Shown one piece after another: positions 26,907-36,856 of a DNA stretch of 64,000 nucleotides; position 1 is the first letter of the stretch; each line of letters begins with the position of its first letter. The position numbers and the translations under genes were made by a program. The stretch is from positions 434,001 through 498,000 of the forward strand of contig NZ_JAQQWT010000001.1 in the NCBI RefSeq assembly GCF_028610705.1, given 5' to 3'. Under the pieces are notes generated by a model, which had not been told where the DNA came from, ran no database searches, and saw only the letters and a program-made list of their open reading frames with translations. The stretch comes from Halalkalibacter alkalisediminis (lineage in GTDB: Bacteria > Bacillota > Bacilli > Bacillales > Bacillaceae_D).

Positions 26907-28940
26907 ATGAGAGAAAAGAATACGGCGAAACGACTTTTTCAATATGCTCTTTTATATAAACGAACGATTCTGATTGCTCTTGCGATGCTTGTGGTTGCAG
27001 TCGGGGCAGAATTAACAGGACCGATTATTGCTAAAAAGATGATTGATGAGCATATGATGGGAATTGAGACGCCTTGGGTTGAAGTGGTGAGTCAAGACGA
27101 CAAAAGTGTTCAATATGAAGATCGTTTATATAAACGTACTTCGTATGTACAGGAGACAGATCGCATTGGAGAGGCTGAATTGCAACTTGTTCAAGTCGGT
27201 CGAGCTTTTTATGCCACTAGTGAGTATGTAGCTTTTGATGGAGAACGTTCAATCGAAGGTAATATCTTAACGATTTCACAGGGAGATAACACGGCAAGCT
27301 ATGAAGTAAATCGCATAAGCCAGCAAGAGCTATTTGCGTTTTATGCACCAGCAATCAGGCCCATCATTCAACTTCTAGCTTTTTATGTTGGGTTACTCAT
27401 TGTTGCAGCCTTTTTCCAATATGGAAAATCGTTGATGCTTCAAAAAGCAGCGAATCGGATTATCCAAAAAATGAGGACCGATGTCTTTGAACATATTCAG
27501 CGGGTACCGATTTCCTACTTTGACAATCGCCCTGCTGGCAAAATTGTCGCACGCGTCACCAATGATACGGAAGCGATTAGAGAATTGTATGTTAAAGTAT
27601 TAGCCACTTTTTTCACAAGTATCATTTACATGTCAGGGATATTCATCGCCTTATTCTTCCTTGATGCTACGTTGGCTTTCATTACAATGTTAGTCGTTCC
27701 GATTATTGTCCTTTGGATGATTCTTTACCGGAAATTTGCATCAAAGTACAATCACTTGATTCGTACAAGAAACAGCGACATTAATGGAATGATTAATGAA
27801 TCGATTCAAGGTATGCCGATCATTCGGTCATTTAGACGGAAAGAGCAAACGTCGAAGGAATTTGAAACGTTAAATGAAGAACATTTTATGTATCAAAATA
27901 AATTACTAAACTTGAATGCTCTAACCTCTCATAATTTAGTGTTTGTCCTTCGGAACATCGCTTTTGTTGTGCTTATTTGGTATTTTGCTGGGCAATCAAT
28001 GACGGCAGCTGGAGTGGTCTCCATTGGATTACTTTATGCTTTTGTCGATTATTTAAATCGCTTATTCCAACCAGTGACGGATATCGTTAATCAGTTAGCC
28101 CAATTAGAACAAGCACGTGTGGCTTCAGAAAGAGTATTTGAACTTCTAGATGAAGAGGGAGAAGAGGTGAATATTGAACCACTTCCTAGATATGAAGGCA
28201 ATGTGCGTTTTGATGGTGTATCCTTCTCTTATGATGGCAAGACTGATGTCTTAAAACATATTAGTCTAGAAGCAAACAAAGGAGAAACCGTGGCTCTAGT
28301 TGGTCATACTGGATCAGGTAAGAGTTCAATTATTAATCTTCTCTTCCGTTATTATGATATTGAAAGAGGGAAGATTACGATCGATGGAATGGATGCTAAG
28401 GATATCCCACGTCAACAACTTAGAAAACATATGGGTATCGTTCTTCAAGATCCATTCTTATTTACAGGAACGATTGAGTCCAATGTCAGTCTTGATAATC
28501 CGAATATATCAAAGGAGACTATTAAAAAGGCGTTGCAGGATGTAGGGGCTGACCGATTTATCGAAAAACTTCCTAATCAATATGAAGAAGAAGTTCTTGA
28601 AAAAGGAAGCACTTTATCTGCTGGTGAAAGACAGCTTATTTCTTTTGCACGTGCCTTAGCTTACGACCCAGCCATCTTAATCTTAGACGAAGCAACAGCT
28701 AACATCGACACCGAAACCGAAGCAATGATTCAACACGCTTTAAACATTGTCAAAGAAGGGAGAACCACATTTATTATTGCTCACCGTCTTTCTACGATTC
28801 GTAATGCCGACCAAATCCTAGTATTGGACCGCGGTGAAATTGTAGAGAGAGGAAGTCATGATGAACTGCTATCTCAAAAGGGTAAGTATTTTCAAATGTA
28901 TCAACTGCAGCAAGGGAAGATCGTTGCGGAGGTTGGATAG
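26907..28940 (+). CDS. bmrD: Multidrug ABC exporter subunit BmrD (YheH)
   Basis: A 677-residue partner of BmrC, ATG directly after its stop. Between helices 1 and 2 is a ~80-residue extracytoplasmic insertion (about 55-135), a hallmark of BmrD-type subunits. The nucleotide-binding domain has Walker A GHTGSGKS, signature LSAGERQ and Walker B ILILDEATANID with the catalytic Glu, so it is the active ATPase. GGGGAGGTC serves the start. Confidence 0.92.
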   Translation: MREKNTAKRLFQYALLYKRTILIALAMLVVAVGAELTGPIIAKKMIDEHMMGIETPWVEVVSQDDKSVQYEDRLYKRTSYVQETDRIGEAELQLVQVGRAFYATSEYVAFDGERSIEGNILTISQGDNTASYEVNRISQQELFAFYAPAIRPIIQLLAFYVGLLIVAAFFQYGKSLMLQKAANRIIQKMRTDVFEHIQRVPISYFDNRPAGKIVARVTNDTEAIRELYVKVLATFFTSIIYMSGIFIALFFLDATLAFITMLVVPIIVLWMILYRKFASKYNHLIRTRNSDINGMINESIQGMPIIRSFRRKEQTSKEFETLNEEHFMYQNKLLNLNALTSHNLVFVLRNIAFVVLIWYFAGQSMTAAGVVSIGLLYAFVDYLNRLFQPVTDIVNQLAQLEQARVASERVFELLDEEGEEVNIEPLPRYEGNVRFDGVSFSYDGKTDVLKHISLEANKGETVALVGHTGSGKSSIINLLFRYYDIERGKITIDGMDAKDIPRQQLRKHMGIVLQDPFLFTGTIESNVSLDNPNISKETIKKALQDVGADRFIEKLPNQYEEEVLEKGSTLSAGERQLISFARALAYDPAILILDEATANIDTETEAMIQHALNIVKEGRTTFIIAHRLSTIRNADQILVLDRGEIVERGSHDELLSQKGKYFQMYQLQQGKIVAEVG

Positions 28941-28962
28941 GCCAAATTTATTTCGGTAATTT

Positions 28963-28998
28963 AGTAGCGGGGACATTCCCTGTTACTTTTTTTTGTTG
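28963..28998 (+). terminator. Terminator after bmrD
   Basis: Stem GTAGCGGGGA / TCCCTGTTAC (imperfect) with loop CAT and a T-run. Confidence 0.78.
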
Positions 28999-29313
28999 GT
29001 AGCAGACAGTGAATTTTTAATCATTTATGTTAAAAGCAATGCTACTTGCTACGTTAATTATTAAATTCTAATATTACAATAGATATAAAGATTGTGAAGA
29101 AGTGTAATTAAAGTACGAGCACATTGTTTTGTAATCACTATGTAGTAACTTGTATTGGTAAATGTTTTGCGGACACAGGAGACCGACCTTATTTCAAAAA
29201 AATAGTTGATTTTTAAATGATCGGAATTACTTACGTTACTCCTCGTTGTTTTAAATTCTAAGAATGAGGGAAGTAAAAACGTAATCGAATGGGAACTAAG
29301 GAGGAGATCCTGT
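28999..29313 (+). other. Upstream region of the PBP gene
   Basis: No gene seen. TTACGTTACTCCTCGTT (29231-29247) and AATGAGGGAAGTAAAAACGTAA (29264-29285) form an interrupted hairpin about 30 bases before the PBP start; it may be a leader structure. Confidence 0.4.
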
Positions 29314-31686
29314 ATGGAAAAGGATTATTCAACAAGACAAGGAAAAAAGGAAGTAAATAAATACAGGAAAAGACTATTTTTTAGAGTGGGCATTGTTCTT
29401 TCTTTACTCATTTTAGTTACTGGATTAGTAAGTAGCATTCAACTATATGGATTGGTTCAAAGTGCACCTGATATCGATGAAGAGACTTTTCATTTTGCAG
29501 AGTCATCAACGTTATATGATGAAAATGACGAAATCATTATGACTTTAAGTAATGGAGAAGACCGACAGTCCATAAAAGTTGAAGATATCCCACAACATGT
29601 ACAAGATGCCTTTATCGCGATAGAAGATATTCGCTTTCGTGAGCATTCAGGTCTTGATCTAAAAAGAATTGGGGGAGCCGTTTTATCGAATATAACAAAT
29701 GGATTCGGCTCAGAAGGTGGGAGTACGATTACTCAACAAGTAGTGAAAAATACGCTATTAACATCGGAGAAATCAATTGGAAGAAAAGTGAAAGAAGTCT
29801 ATCTAGCTCTTGAGGTAGAGAAGGAATATACGAAGGATGAGATTCTCGAATTCTATTTAAATAAGATTTATTTTGGCAATGGTGCTTACGGGATTGTGAA
29901 TGCTACAAATACATATTTTGACAAAGGCGTGGAGGAATTAACACTTGAAGAAGCCGCATTTTTAGCCGGACTTCCTCGGCGTCCTTCAAGTTATGATCCA
30001 TATCAAAACGCTGACCTAGCAGAGGAACGACGAAATATAGTCCTTGGTGTCATGAACGAGCATGATTTTATAACTGATGAAGAATTTGAGAAGGCTAAAA
30101 GTGTTGCAATAGGAAAGATGGTGCAAGAGAAAAAAAGTGTAGAGGAGATATCAGATGCTTTTATGGACCAAGTGTATAAAGAACTCGAGAGCATAGAAGG
30201 GATAGATGCTTCGATGATCTATAGTGGTGGTCTAGAAATTTACACGACCTATGATAAAGAGGCACAAGAACATGTGGAGAAAGTGTTAAATTCAGATGAA
30301 TTCGTCTCATACCCGGATGATCGCTTTCAAGCAGGAGTAGCTCTTATTGATCACCGAACGGGTGAAATTAAAGCGATAGGAGGTGGACGAAATCAAGAGT
30401 CTGGAAAGAACCGTCTAAATTATGGAACTAATATTCAACGTTCACCAGGTTCGACAATTAAACCGATCCTAAGTTATGGTCCTGCTATTGAACATTTTAA
30501 ATGGTCAAGCTATCAACAAATTGAAGATGAAGAAATGACCTATTCAGGCTCGGACCAAGTGATACGAAATCACAATGATCAATACCACGGAATCATCTCG
30601 ATTCGTGAAGCTTTAAAACAATCATGGAACATCCCGGCATTAAAAACGTTCAAGGAACTAGGACGTGAGCGAGCTAAAGAGTTTGCCTCTAACATAGGGT
30701 TATCGATTGAGGGTTCTCTTTATGAATCCTACGCGCTAGGATCATTTACTGAGGGAATATCACCTTTAGAACTTGCAGGTGCTTACTCAGCCTTTGCGAA
30801 TGAAGGAACTTATAACGAGCCGCATGCAATTAGAAAAGTTGTATTTCCTGATGGAAAAGAAGTGACAATGCAGCCTAAATCAGTTGTTGCGATGAGTGAT
30901 TACACGTCCTATATCGTAACGGATATGCTAAAAACGGTTGTTGAAGAAGGAACTGGACAACTGGCCAATATTGAAGGTATTGAAGTAGCAGGAAAAACAG
31001 GTACGACAAATTTCAATGATGAAACCAAACAGAAATATGTAATCTCAGAAGGAGTACCAGATGTGTGGTTTGCTGGTTACACAACTAATTATACAGCAGC
31101 TGTCTGGACCGGTTACCGACAAGTGAATGAAGACAACTACATTAAAACAAGAGAAGACAGACAAATCGCTCAACATATATTTAGAGAAGTGATGTCTGAA
31201 ATGATCGATGAGAATACGGGTGATTTCACAAAACCCAATTCAGTTGAAGAAATTACGATTGATACAAAAAAGGGCGAAAGAGCATCAGGGAAATCTAATA
31301 ACAAAGATATCGTAACGGAACTATTTGTTTCTGGTACAACGATTAAAGATGCGTACAAGCTTGTTGAAGAAGAATGGGAAAAGAAGCAATCAAGATCTAA
31401 TAAAGAAGAAGAAAAGGAAAAGCAGACTCATTCACGACAGATTGAAAGAAGGGAAGAAGATCATACACCTGTGATAGAAAGTGAAGAGGATAAGGTAGAG
31501 GAGAAAGAAGAAGAAGATGAGAATGAAAAAAATGATGCTGAGGATGTGGAAGAAGAGAGCGAAGATAAAAAGGAAGATGACAAAGATAAAGGTAAGGATA
31601 AAGAGGATGGAGATGATGAAGATGAACAAATTGATGAAGAAGTAGAGGTTGAAGACAAAAAAGAAGAGGATGAAGAAGGGAGTTAA
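29314..31686 (+). CDS. Class A penicillin-binding protein (PBP1A/PonA family)
   Basis: Bifunctional peptidoglycan glycosyltransferase/transpeptidase, 790 residues, anchored by one N-terminal helix (~25-47). GT51 motifs: EDIRFREHSGLD (~102), GGSTITQQ (~135), KEVYLALEVEKEY and RRPSSYDP. Transpeptidase motifs: SPGSTIKP (Ser acylation site, ~377), SWN (~437), KTGTT (~561). The last ~100 residues are a highly charged Glu/Asp/Lys tail outside the membrane, an enlarged version of PonA-type tails. ATG 29314 follows AAGGAGG. Confidence 0.95.
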   Translation: MEKDYSTRQGKKEVNKYRKRLFFRVGIVLSLLILVTGLVSSIQLYGLVQSAPDIDEETFHFAESSTLYDENDEIIMTLSNGEDRQSIKVEDIPQHVQDAFIAIEDIRFREHSGLDLKRIGGAVLSNITNGFGSEGGSTITQQVVKNTLLTSEKSIGRKVKEVYLALEVEKEYTKDEILEFYLNKIYFGNGAYGIVNATNTYFDKGVEELTLEEAAFLAGLPRRPSSYDPYQNADLAEERRNIVLGVMNEHDFITDEEFEKAKSVAIGKMVQEKKSVEEISDAFMDQVYKELESIEGIDASMIYSGGLEIYTTYDKEAQEHVEKVLNSDEFVSYPDDRFQAGVALIDHRTGEIKAIGGGRNQESGKNRLNYGTNIQRSPGSTIKPILSYGPAIEHFKWSSYQQIEDEEMTYSGSDQVIRNHNDQYHGIISIREALKQSWNIPALKTFKELGRERAKEFASNIGLSIEGSLYESYALGSFTEGISPLELAGAYSAFANEGTYNEPHAIRKVVFPDGKEVTMQPKSVVAMSDYTSYIVTDMLKTVVEEGTGQLANIEGIEVAGKTGTTNFNDETKQKYVISEGVPDVWFAGYTTNYTAAVWTGYRQVNEDNYIKTREDRQIAQHIFREVMSEMIDENTGDFTKPNSVEEITIDTKKGERASGKSNNKDIVTELFVSGTTIKDAYKLVEEEWEKKQSRSNKEEEKEKQTHSRQIERREEDHTPVIESEEDKVEEKEEEDENEKNDAEDVEEESEDKKEDDKDKGKDKEDGDDEDEQIDEEVEVEDKKEEDEEGS

Positions 31687-31759
31687 AACCGAGAATGTAA
31701 AGAACTTCAAGAAGCATTTTCTTAGATGAGAAATAGCCAGCAGTACTGTTATGATAAAC

Positions 31760-31797
31760 AAAGACGAGATGGAGGAACATCTCGTCTTTTTCTTGTG
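31760..31797. terminator. Bidirectional terminator
   Basis: Stem AAGACGAGATG / CATCTCGTCTT with a 6-base loop between convergent genes; TTTTTC on the plus side. Confidence 0.9.
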
Positions 31798-31798
31798 C

Positions 31799-32371
31799 TT
31801 ACTCCATTCGAATATGAGCCTGATAAAAAAAAGTCTGAGCTGTCTCTAAATAAGGAATCGCTTCATGCATCATTCCGCGTCCTTTTTCGATGTCTTTTGC
31901 TTCCATTACATCTAAGGCTTCAGCAAACATGACATGAAATTGTTCAATATCATGGTAGCTGTCCAAGAAAATGGCATGAATAGGAGTAAAGTGCCCTGGT
32001 ACATTCTGAAACTCTTTGAAGCGCGTCGCTAATGCATACGTTGCATTATTTTCTGTACGAGCCGTTTCAATCCAGTCAGAACTTGTATCAAAGCTTTCTA
32101 AATGATCATTCAGGCTCAAAAAAGCGGCGTTTAAAGAAGACGTAATCTGTTTGATCTCGTCTTGATATTGGACAACTAATCCATCACGAACTTCAAGAAT
32201 CTCTGGAGGATGCTCTTGTACATTTTGAGCTGTTATTCCATTTACATTAGCGGCCTCGTCCGTGAAAGGACCCATAATGATAACGATAAGGCCAAGGAGA
32301 AGAAGTCCGTAACCTAATGTAGCCAGGCCCATTTTCCAACCTGTTTTACTTCTATACCCCGGTAGTTTCAT
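31799..32371 (-). CDS. Membrane-anchored protein of unknown function (190 aa)
   Basis: One N-terminal membrane segment (GLATLGYGLLLLGLIVIIMG, ~15-34) follows a short basic head, leaving a ~155-residue extracytoplasmic helical domain (GRGMMHEAIPYLETAQTFFY at the end). Such a helical bundle with a stalk resembles sensor or binding domains but no motif is recognised. AAGGAGG precedes ATG 32371. Convergent with the PBP gene. Confidence 0.78.
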   Translation of the reverse strand: MKLPGYRSKTGWKMGLATLGYGLLLLGLIVIIMGPFTDEAANVNGITAQNVQEHPPEILEVRDGLVVQYQDEIKQITSSLNAAFLSLNDHLESFDTSSDWIETARTENNATYALATRFKEFQNVPGHFTPIHAIFLDSYHDIEQFHVMFAEALDVMEAKDIEKGRGMMHEAIPYLETAQTFFYQAHIRME

Positions 32372-32794
32372 GATTGCCTCCTTATTTAAAGGGAAGATTT
32401 TTTATTAAGTGGTAAGGGTTAACAATACAGATTTTATTAGAATTTCAAAAAAATAAAGAAATATACGTGCTATTTATTGATTCCGTTATAGGTATGTCAT
32501 GAAAAAAATTAAGAGTTTATGAAAAAATAGCCAGAAATATGAGTTCTCGGGATCGATTTGATGTTCACATGGATTCAGAATTAAGTTGTCCTATGCTGTT
32601 TATTAGCCCCTTAAGTTAGTTTGTTTAAAGAAGAATTCGCTAATTTTAAAAGAAAGAAAAATATGGAACGATCTATGAACCGACATGTTAAAAATTCATA
32701 ATTAAAACACAGAATTCAAAAACAAAACAACAAAAAAATACATAACCAAAAATGTGAAATCGATAGACAAAATAAAAGGGGTGAGCAATAGTCG
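32372..32794. other. AT-rich intergenic region
   Basis: I see no gene or clear hairpin. Long A-runs (32640-32770) lie before the aldolase remnant. Confidence 0.6.
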
Positions 32795-33072
32795 CTGCAC
32801 AAAAATATATATGAAACACATCCACACATTGAATCAGTCATGATCGCGCATCCACCAAGTATGATGGCTTTTGCAGTAACTGAGGTGGAATTTGATATAA
32901 GAACAATACCTTTGTTTGCTTTGCAGGGGCTAGCCTTTTAATTGCTTTTGATCGTCTTGAAGTTGCGGAATAAAGTGCTAAAGCCTTTATCTTCACAACT
33001 GGTTTTGGTGAGATTTATCATATTGATGAAGATGAAGAAATAGAAGAATTGGAAGAAGCCTTTAATTTGTAG
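32795..33072 (+). pseudogene. Remnant of a class II aldolase (fuculose/rhamnulose-phosphate aldolase type)
   Basis: The first block NIYETHPHIESVMIAHPPSM continues MAFAVTEVEFDIRTIP, characteristic of class II sugar-phosphate aldolases. The second block, after a shift, reads DRLEVAE-stop-SAKAFIFTTGFGEIYHIDED and ends EELEEAFNL. The metal-binding N-terminal half and the middle are missing and there are at least two stops. It lies 180 bp before the intact rhamnose genes. Confidence 0.75.
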
Positions 33073-33209
33073 ATAATGCTTTTAAGATAAGTTAAAAAGA
33101 ATGCTAGATAGAGCAATGGATTTCTAGCGTTCTTTTTATTTTGTTATATTTGAGTAAAAAAGAGAATCAAAAAACAAATTTAAATGTATACAAAAGAAAA
33201 CAGAAGTGT

Positions 33210-33224
33210 TATATTTAATTCAAA
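33210..33224 (+). promoter_or_regulatory. Candidate RhaR operator before rhaEW
   Basis: TATATTTAATTCAAA, identical over 15 bases to a copy at 38364-38378 before the DeoR-type regulator gene. Shared position upstream of both ends of the rhamnose locus suggests a common regulator site. Confidence 0.5.
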
Positions 33225-33252
33225 TAAAAACAAACATCAATCGGAGGTAATT

Positions 33253-35322
33253 ATGGTACAAAATCTATGGAATGAAGAAAAGTCTGCAACATTAACTGCT
33301 GGACTTAGTGAACTGGTATATCGTTCTAATTTAATAGGAACTGATCGCGCTGTTTGTAACTGGGGCGGCGGTAATACATCAATGAAAACGGTTGAAAAAG
33401 ATTTCCGTGGTCGTGATATTGAAGTGATGTGGGTGAAAGGAAGTGGTTCTGATCTTGCAACCATGCAGGATCAGAACTTCACAGGTTTAAATCTTGAAGA
33501 TATTCGTCCGTTAATTGAGCGTGATGAAATGCCAGATGAATTAATGGTAGAATACTTATCACATTGCATGATTGATAGCAAACATCCACGTGCATCAATC
33601 GAAACGTTGCTTCATGCATTTTTACCATTTAAGCATGTTGATCATACACATCCAGATGCGATTATCAGTCTTTGCTGTGCAGATAATGGAAAAGAATTGG
33701 CAAAAGAAATTTTTGGAGATCGTTTTGTTTGGGTTCCTTATGTTCGTCCAGGTTTCACTCTTTCCAAAATGATTGCTGAAGGCGTTCAAAATAATCCTAA
33801 TGCAGACCTTGTATTAATGGAGAAACATGGTTTGGTCGTTTGGGGAGAAACAGCGAAAGAAAGCTATGACAAAACAATTTCTGTAATTAATGAAGCAGAA
33901 GAATATATTAACGAACGTATTGATGTGAACTTTACATTTGGTGGCAAAAAGTTTGACTCATTAACTGGAGAAGATCAAAAAAGCATTCTAGCAAAAGTGA
34001 TGCCAGTTATTCGCGGGGCAGTAAGCGATGAAAAGAAAATGCTTTTAACTTATGATCATGCTGATGATGTACTAGAATTTGTGAACAGCCATGATGCAGC
34101 AGAGCTTTCTCAAGTTGGTGCAGCGTGCCCTGATCACTTAGTGCATACAAAGATGAAGCCTTTATACATTGATTGGGATCCATCTACAAAAGATGTTGAA
34201 CAATTAATTGAAGCAATAAAAACAGGAGTTGAGCGTTTTAAAGAAGAATATAAAGCATACTTTGAGCGTAACAAAAATGAAGGCGACGTAATGTTCGAGC
34301 CTGCACCACGAGTCATTCTAATTCCTGGTATTGGAATGGTGAACTCTGGTAAAAATGTTGCAATGGCTAACGTAAGTGGTGCACTTTACCACCGTGCTAT
34401 CGCTGTGATGAAAGGTTCAACTGCTCTTGGGAAATTTGTCTCATTAAACGAAAATGAATCTTATAATATTGAGTACTGGCCACTAGAACTTTACAAACTA
34501 TCACTTGCACCTGCAGAAGCTGAGTTTTCTAGAAAGGTGGCTTTTGTAACAGGCGGAGCTGGTGGAATCGGTAGTGAGACTTGCCGTCAATTTGTGGCAG
34601 AAGGAGCACACGTTGTACTTGCTGACCTAAACCTAGAAGGTGCCGAGAAGGTGGCTGCTGAAATAAATGAGCAATATGGGGAGGGTCGCGCACTTGCGGT
34701 TAAAATGGATGTGACAAGTGAAGAGCAGGTACAAGCTGCCTTTGAACAAGCCGCATTAACATTCGGTGGTGTAGATATCATCGTTAATAACGCTGGTTTA
34801 GCAACATCAAGTCCTTTTGAGGAAACATCTCTTAAAGAATGGAACCTAAATATGAATGTGCTTGGAACAGGGTATTTCCTAGTTGCTCGCGAAGCATTTA
34901 AACAAATGAAAGATCAAGCCATTGGTGGAAGCATGGTCTTTATTGGATCAAAGAACTCCGTGTATGCAGGTAAGAATGCTTCTGCATATAGTTCGGTTAA
35001 GGCACTAGAAACTCATTTGGCAAGATGTATCGCTGCAGAAGGAGGCGAATTTGGGATTCGTGTGAATTCGGTTCTTCCAGATGCGGTTCTTCAAGGTTCA
35101 GCCATTTGGGGTTCAAGATGGCGTGAAGAGCGTGCAGCAGCATACGGAATTGAGCCAGAACAATTAGAAGATCACTATCGTAAACGTACGACGCTATTAG
35201 TGAATATCTATCCGAAAGATATTGCTGAATCCATTTTATTCTTCTCTTCTTCAAAAGCTGAGAAGACTACAGGTTGTATGATCACCGTTGACGGTGGTGT
35301 GCCTGCGGCATTCACTCGTTAA
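33253..35322 (+). CDS. rhaEW: Bifunctional rhamnulose-1-phosphate aldolase / lactaldehyde dehydrogenase (RhaEW)
   Basis: A 689-residue fusion (YuxG in B. subtilis). Residues ~1-400 are the class II aldolase part that splits L-rhamnulose-1-phosphate into DHAP and L-lactaldehyde (HVDHTHPDAI metal ligands; LVLMEKHGLVVWGE). Residues ~425-685 form a short-chain dehydrogenase (TGGAGGIGSE Rossmann loop; catalytic Tyr/Lys in AYSSVKALE; end ITVDGGVPAAF), which handles lactaldehyde. ATG 33253 has TCGGAGG; the earlier in-frame ATG does not. First gene of the rhamnose locus. Confidence 0.94.
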   Translation: MVQNLWNEEKSATLTAGLSELVYRSNLIGTDRAVCNWGGGNTSMKTVEKDFRGRDIEVMWVKGSGSDLATMQDQNFTGLNLEDIRPLIERDEMPDELMVEYLSHCMIDSKHPRASIETLLHAFLPFKHVDHTHPDAIISLCCADNGKELAKEIFGDRFVWVPYVRPGFTLSKMIAEGVQNNPNADLVLMEKHGLVVWGETAKESYDKTISVINEAEEYINERIDVNFTFGGKKFDSLTGEDQKSILAKVMPVIRGAVSDEKKMLLTYDHADDVLEFVNSHDAAELSQVGAACPDHLVHTKMKPLYIDWDPSTKDVEQLIEAIKTGVERFKEEYKAYFERNKNEGDVMFEPAPRVILIPGIGMVNSGKNVAMANVSGALYHRAIAVMKGSTALGKFVSLNENESYNIEYWPLELYKLSLAPAEAEFSRKVAFVTGGAGGIGSETCRQFVAEGAHVVLADLNLEGAEKVAAEINEQYGEGRALAVKMDVTSEEQVQAAFEQAALTFGGVDIIVNNAGLATSSPFEETSLKEWNLNMNVLGTGYFLVAREAFKQMKDQAIGGSMVFIGSKNSVYAGKNASAYSSVKALETHLARCIAAEGGEFGIRVNSVLPDAVLQGSAIWGSRWREERAAAYGIEPEQLEDHYRKRTTLLVNIYPKDIAESILFFSSSKAEKTTGCMITVDGGVPAAFTR

Positions 35323-35428
35323 TATTAACTATACAAAAAGGTGAAAATCTAACCTCGGTAGAGAAATGGATACTCCGGGGTTGGATGTTTTATGTATAAA
35401 GAGAGTTGCGCTTACAGGGGGGGGCCAT

Positions 35429-36856
35429 ATGAAGAATCATTGCCTGGCTGTTGATATTGGAGCTTCAAGTGGAAGACTTATTCTAGGTGATTTACATGAA
35501 GGGACATTACATTTAGAGGAAATTCATCGCTTTGAAAACCAAATCATTGAGAAAAAGGGACATTATTGTTGGGATGTTGAGGCATTATTTGCTGAGATAA
35601 AGGCAGGGATAAAAAAGTGCAACGATTTTGGTGTTCAGCCAGTTAGCATTGGAATTGATACATGGGCTGTTGATTTTGTCTTACTTGATGAACACGATCA
35701 GCCGTTAACAGAGGCGATTTCTTACCGTGATCCTCGTACAGACGGCATCATGGAGGAAGTAGTAGATCTACTGATGGAGGAACGCTTGTATTTAGAAACA
35801 GGTATCCAATTTCAAAAGTTCAATACAATCTATCAATTATATGCATTAAAGAAACAGAACCCAGAAGTATTAGAAAAAGCAAAATCATTTTTGATGATTC
35901 CGGATTATCTGCACTATTTATTAACCGGCGAAAAAGCGAATGAGTATACAAATGCAACATCGACACAACTCATCAATGCCTTTACAAAGAAGTGGGATAA
36001 AGAGATTATTGATACATTAGGTTTGAATTTTGAGATGTTTCAAGAGATTAAAATGCCAAAAGAAACACTCGGTAGTTTGAGAAGTAAATTAGTGGAGGAA
36101 TTTGGTTTTGATATGGACGTCATTTTACCCGCTACTCATGATACTGGTTCAGCTGTCCTCGCAGTACCTGAACTCGAGGATACGATTTATATCAGTTCTG
36201 GAACATGGTCGCTAATTGGTGTTGAAAATCATTTTCCCATTTGTGTAACGAAAGCACTGGATTATAATTTTACAAACGAAGGCGGTATGGATTATCAATT
36301 TCGCTTCCTAAAAAACATTATGGGTCTTTGGATGATTCAAGAGGTAAGAAGGAATTACAATAACCAGTATACATTTGCAGAACTAGTTGAGTTGTCTCAG
36401 GACGTTTCTTTATTTAATTCCACCGTGAATGTGGACGATCAGCGATTTTTAAAACCAGATAATATGATAGAAGAAATTCAACAATACTGCCAAGAAACAA
36501 ATCAGCAGATTCCTGAACAACCGGGCGAAATCGCTAAATGTGTGTTTGAAAGTCTCGCCAACAGTTATCAAAAGGCAGTTTCTGAATTAGAAGATATTTT
36601 TGAAAAAGTATTTAACACTGTAAATGTCATAGGCGGCGGTTGTCAGAACGAGTTATTGAATCAATTAATTGCCAATGTAACTCAAAAAGAGGTGTATGCT
36701 GGTCCTGTTGAAGCAACTGCGATCGGGAACCTTGTTGTACAGTTGATTGCATTAGGTGAAATTAAGGACATTGAAAAGGCAAGACATATAATCAAACAAT
36801 CCTTTGAAGTGAAGAAATACGTATATTCTAATGGGAATCCATTTTGTATAGGCTAA
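35429..36856 (+). CDS. rhaB: L-rhamnulokinase
   Basis: FGGY-family sugar kinase, 475 residues, phosphorylating L-rhamnulose with ATP. N-terminal phosphate loop AVDIGASSGR, GIDTWAVDF substrate segment, second ATP motif SSGTWSLIGVE and VIGGGCQNELLNQ adenosine motif (~405-417). ATG 35429 follows a G-rich ribosome binding site; the frame extends upstream to 35366 but without one. Its end overlaps the Sda-like gene. Confidence 0.95.
   Translation: MKNHCLAVDIGASSGRLILGDLHEGTLHLEEIHRFENQIIEKKGHYCWDVEALFAEIKAGIKKCNDFGVQPVSIGIDTWAVDFVLLDEHDQPLTEAISYRDPRTDGIMEEVVDLLMEERLYLETGIQFQKFNTIYQLYALKKQNPEVLEKAKSFLMIPDYLHYLLTGEKANEYTNATSTQLINAFTKKWDKEIIDTLGLNFEMFQEIKMPKETLGSLRSKLVEEFGFDMDVILPATHDTGSAVLAVPELEDTIYISSGTWSLIGVENHFPICVTKALDYNFTNEGGMDYQFRFLKNIMGLWMIQEVRRNYNNQYTFAELVELSQDVSLFNSTVNVDDQRFLKPDNMIEEIQQYCQETNQQIPEQPGEIAKCVFESLANSYQKAVSELEDIFEKVFNTVNVIGGGCQNELLNQLIANVTQKEVYAGPVEATAIGNLVVQLIALGEIKDIEKARHIIKQSFEVKKYVYSNGNPFCIG

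Noticed and set aside
31397-31780. Several long minus-strand frames opposite the PBP tail
   Set aside because: They are the reverse of a GAA/GAT/AAA-rich coding tail and give low-complexity Ser, Leu or Phe runs.
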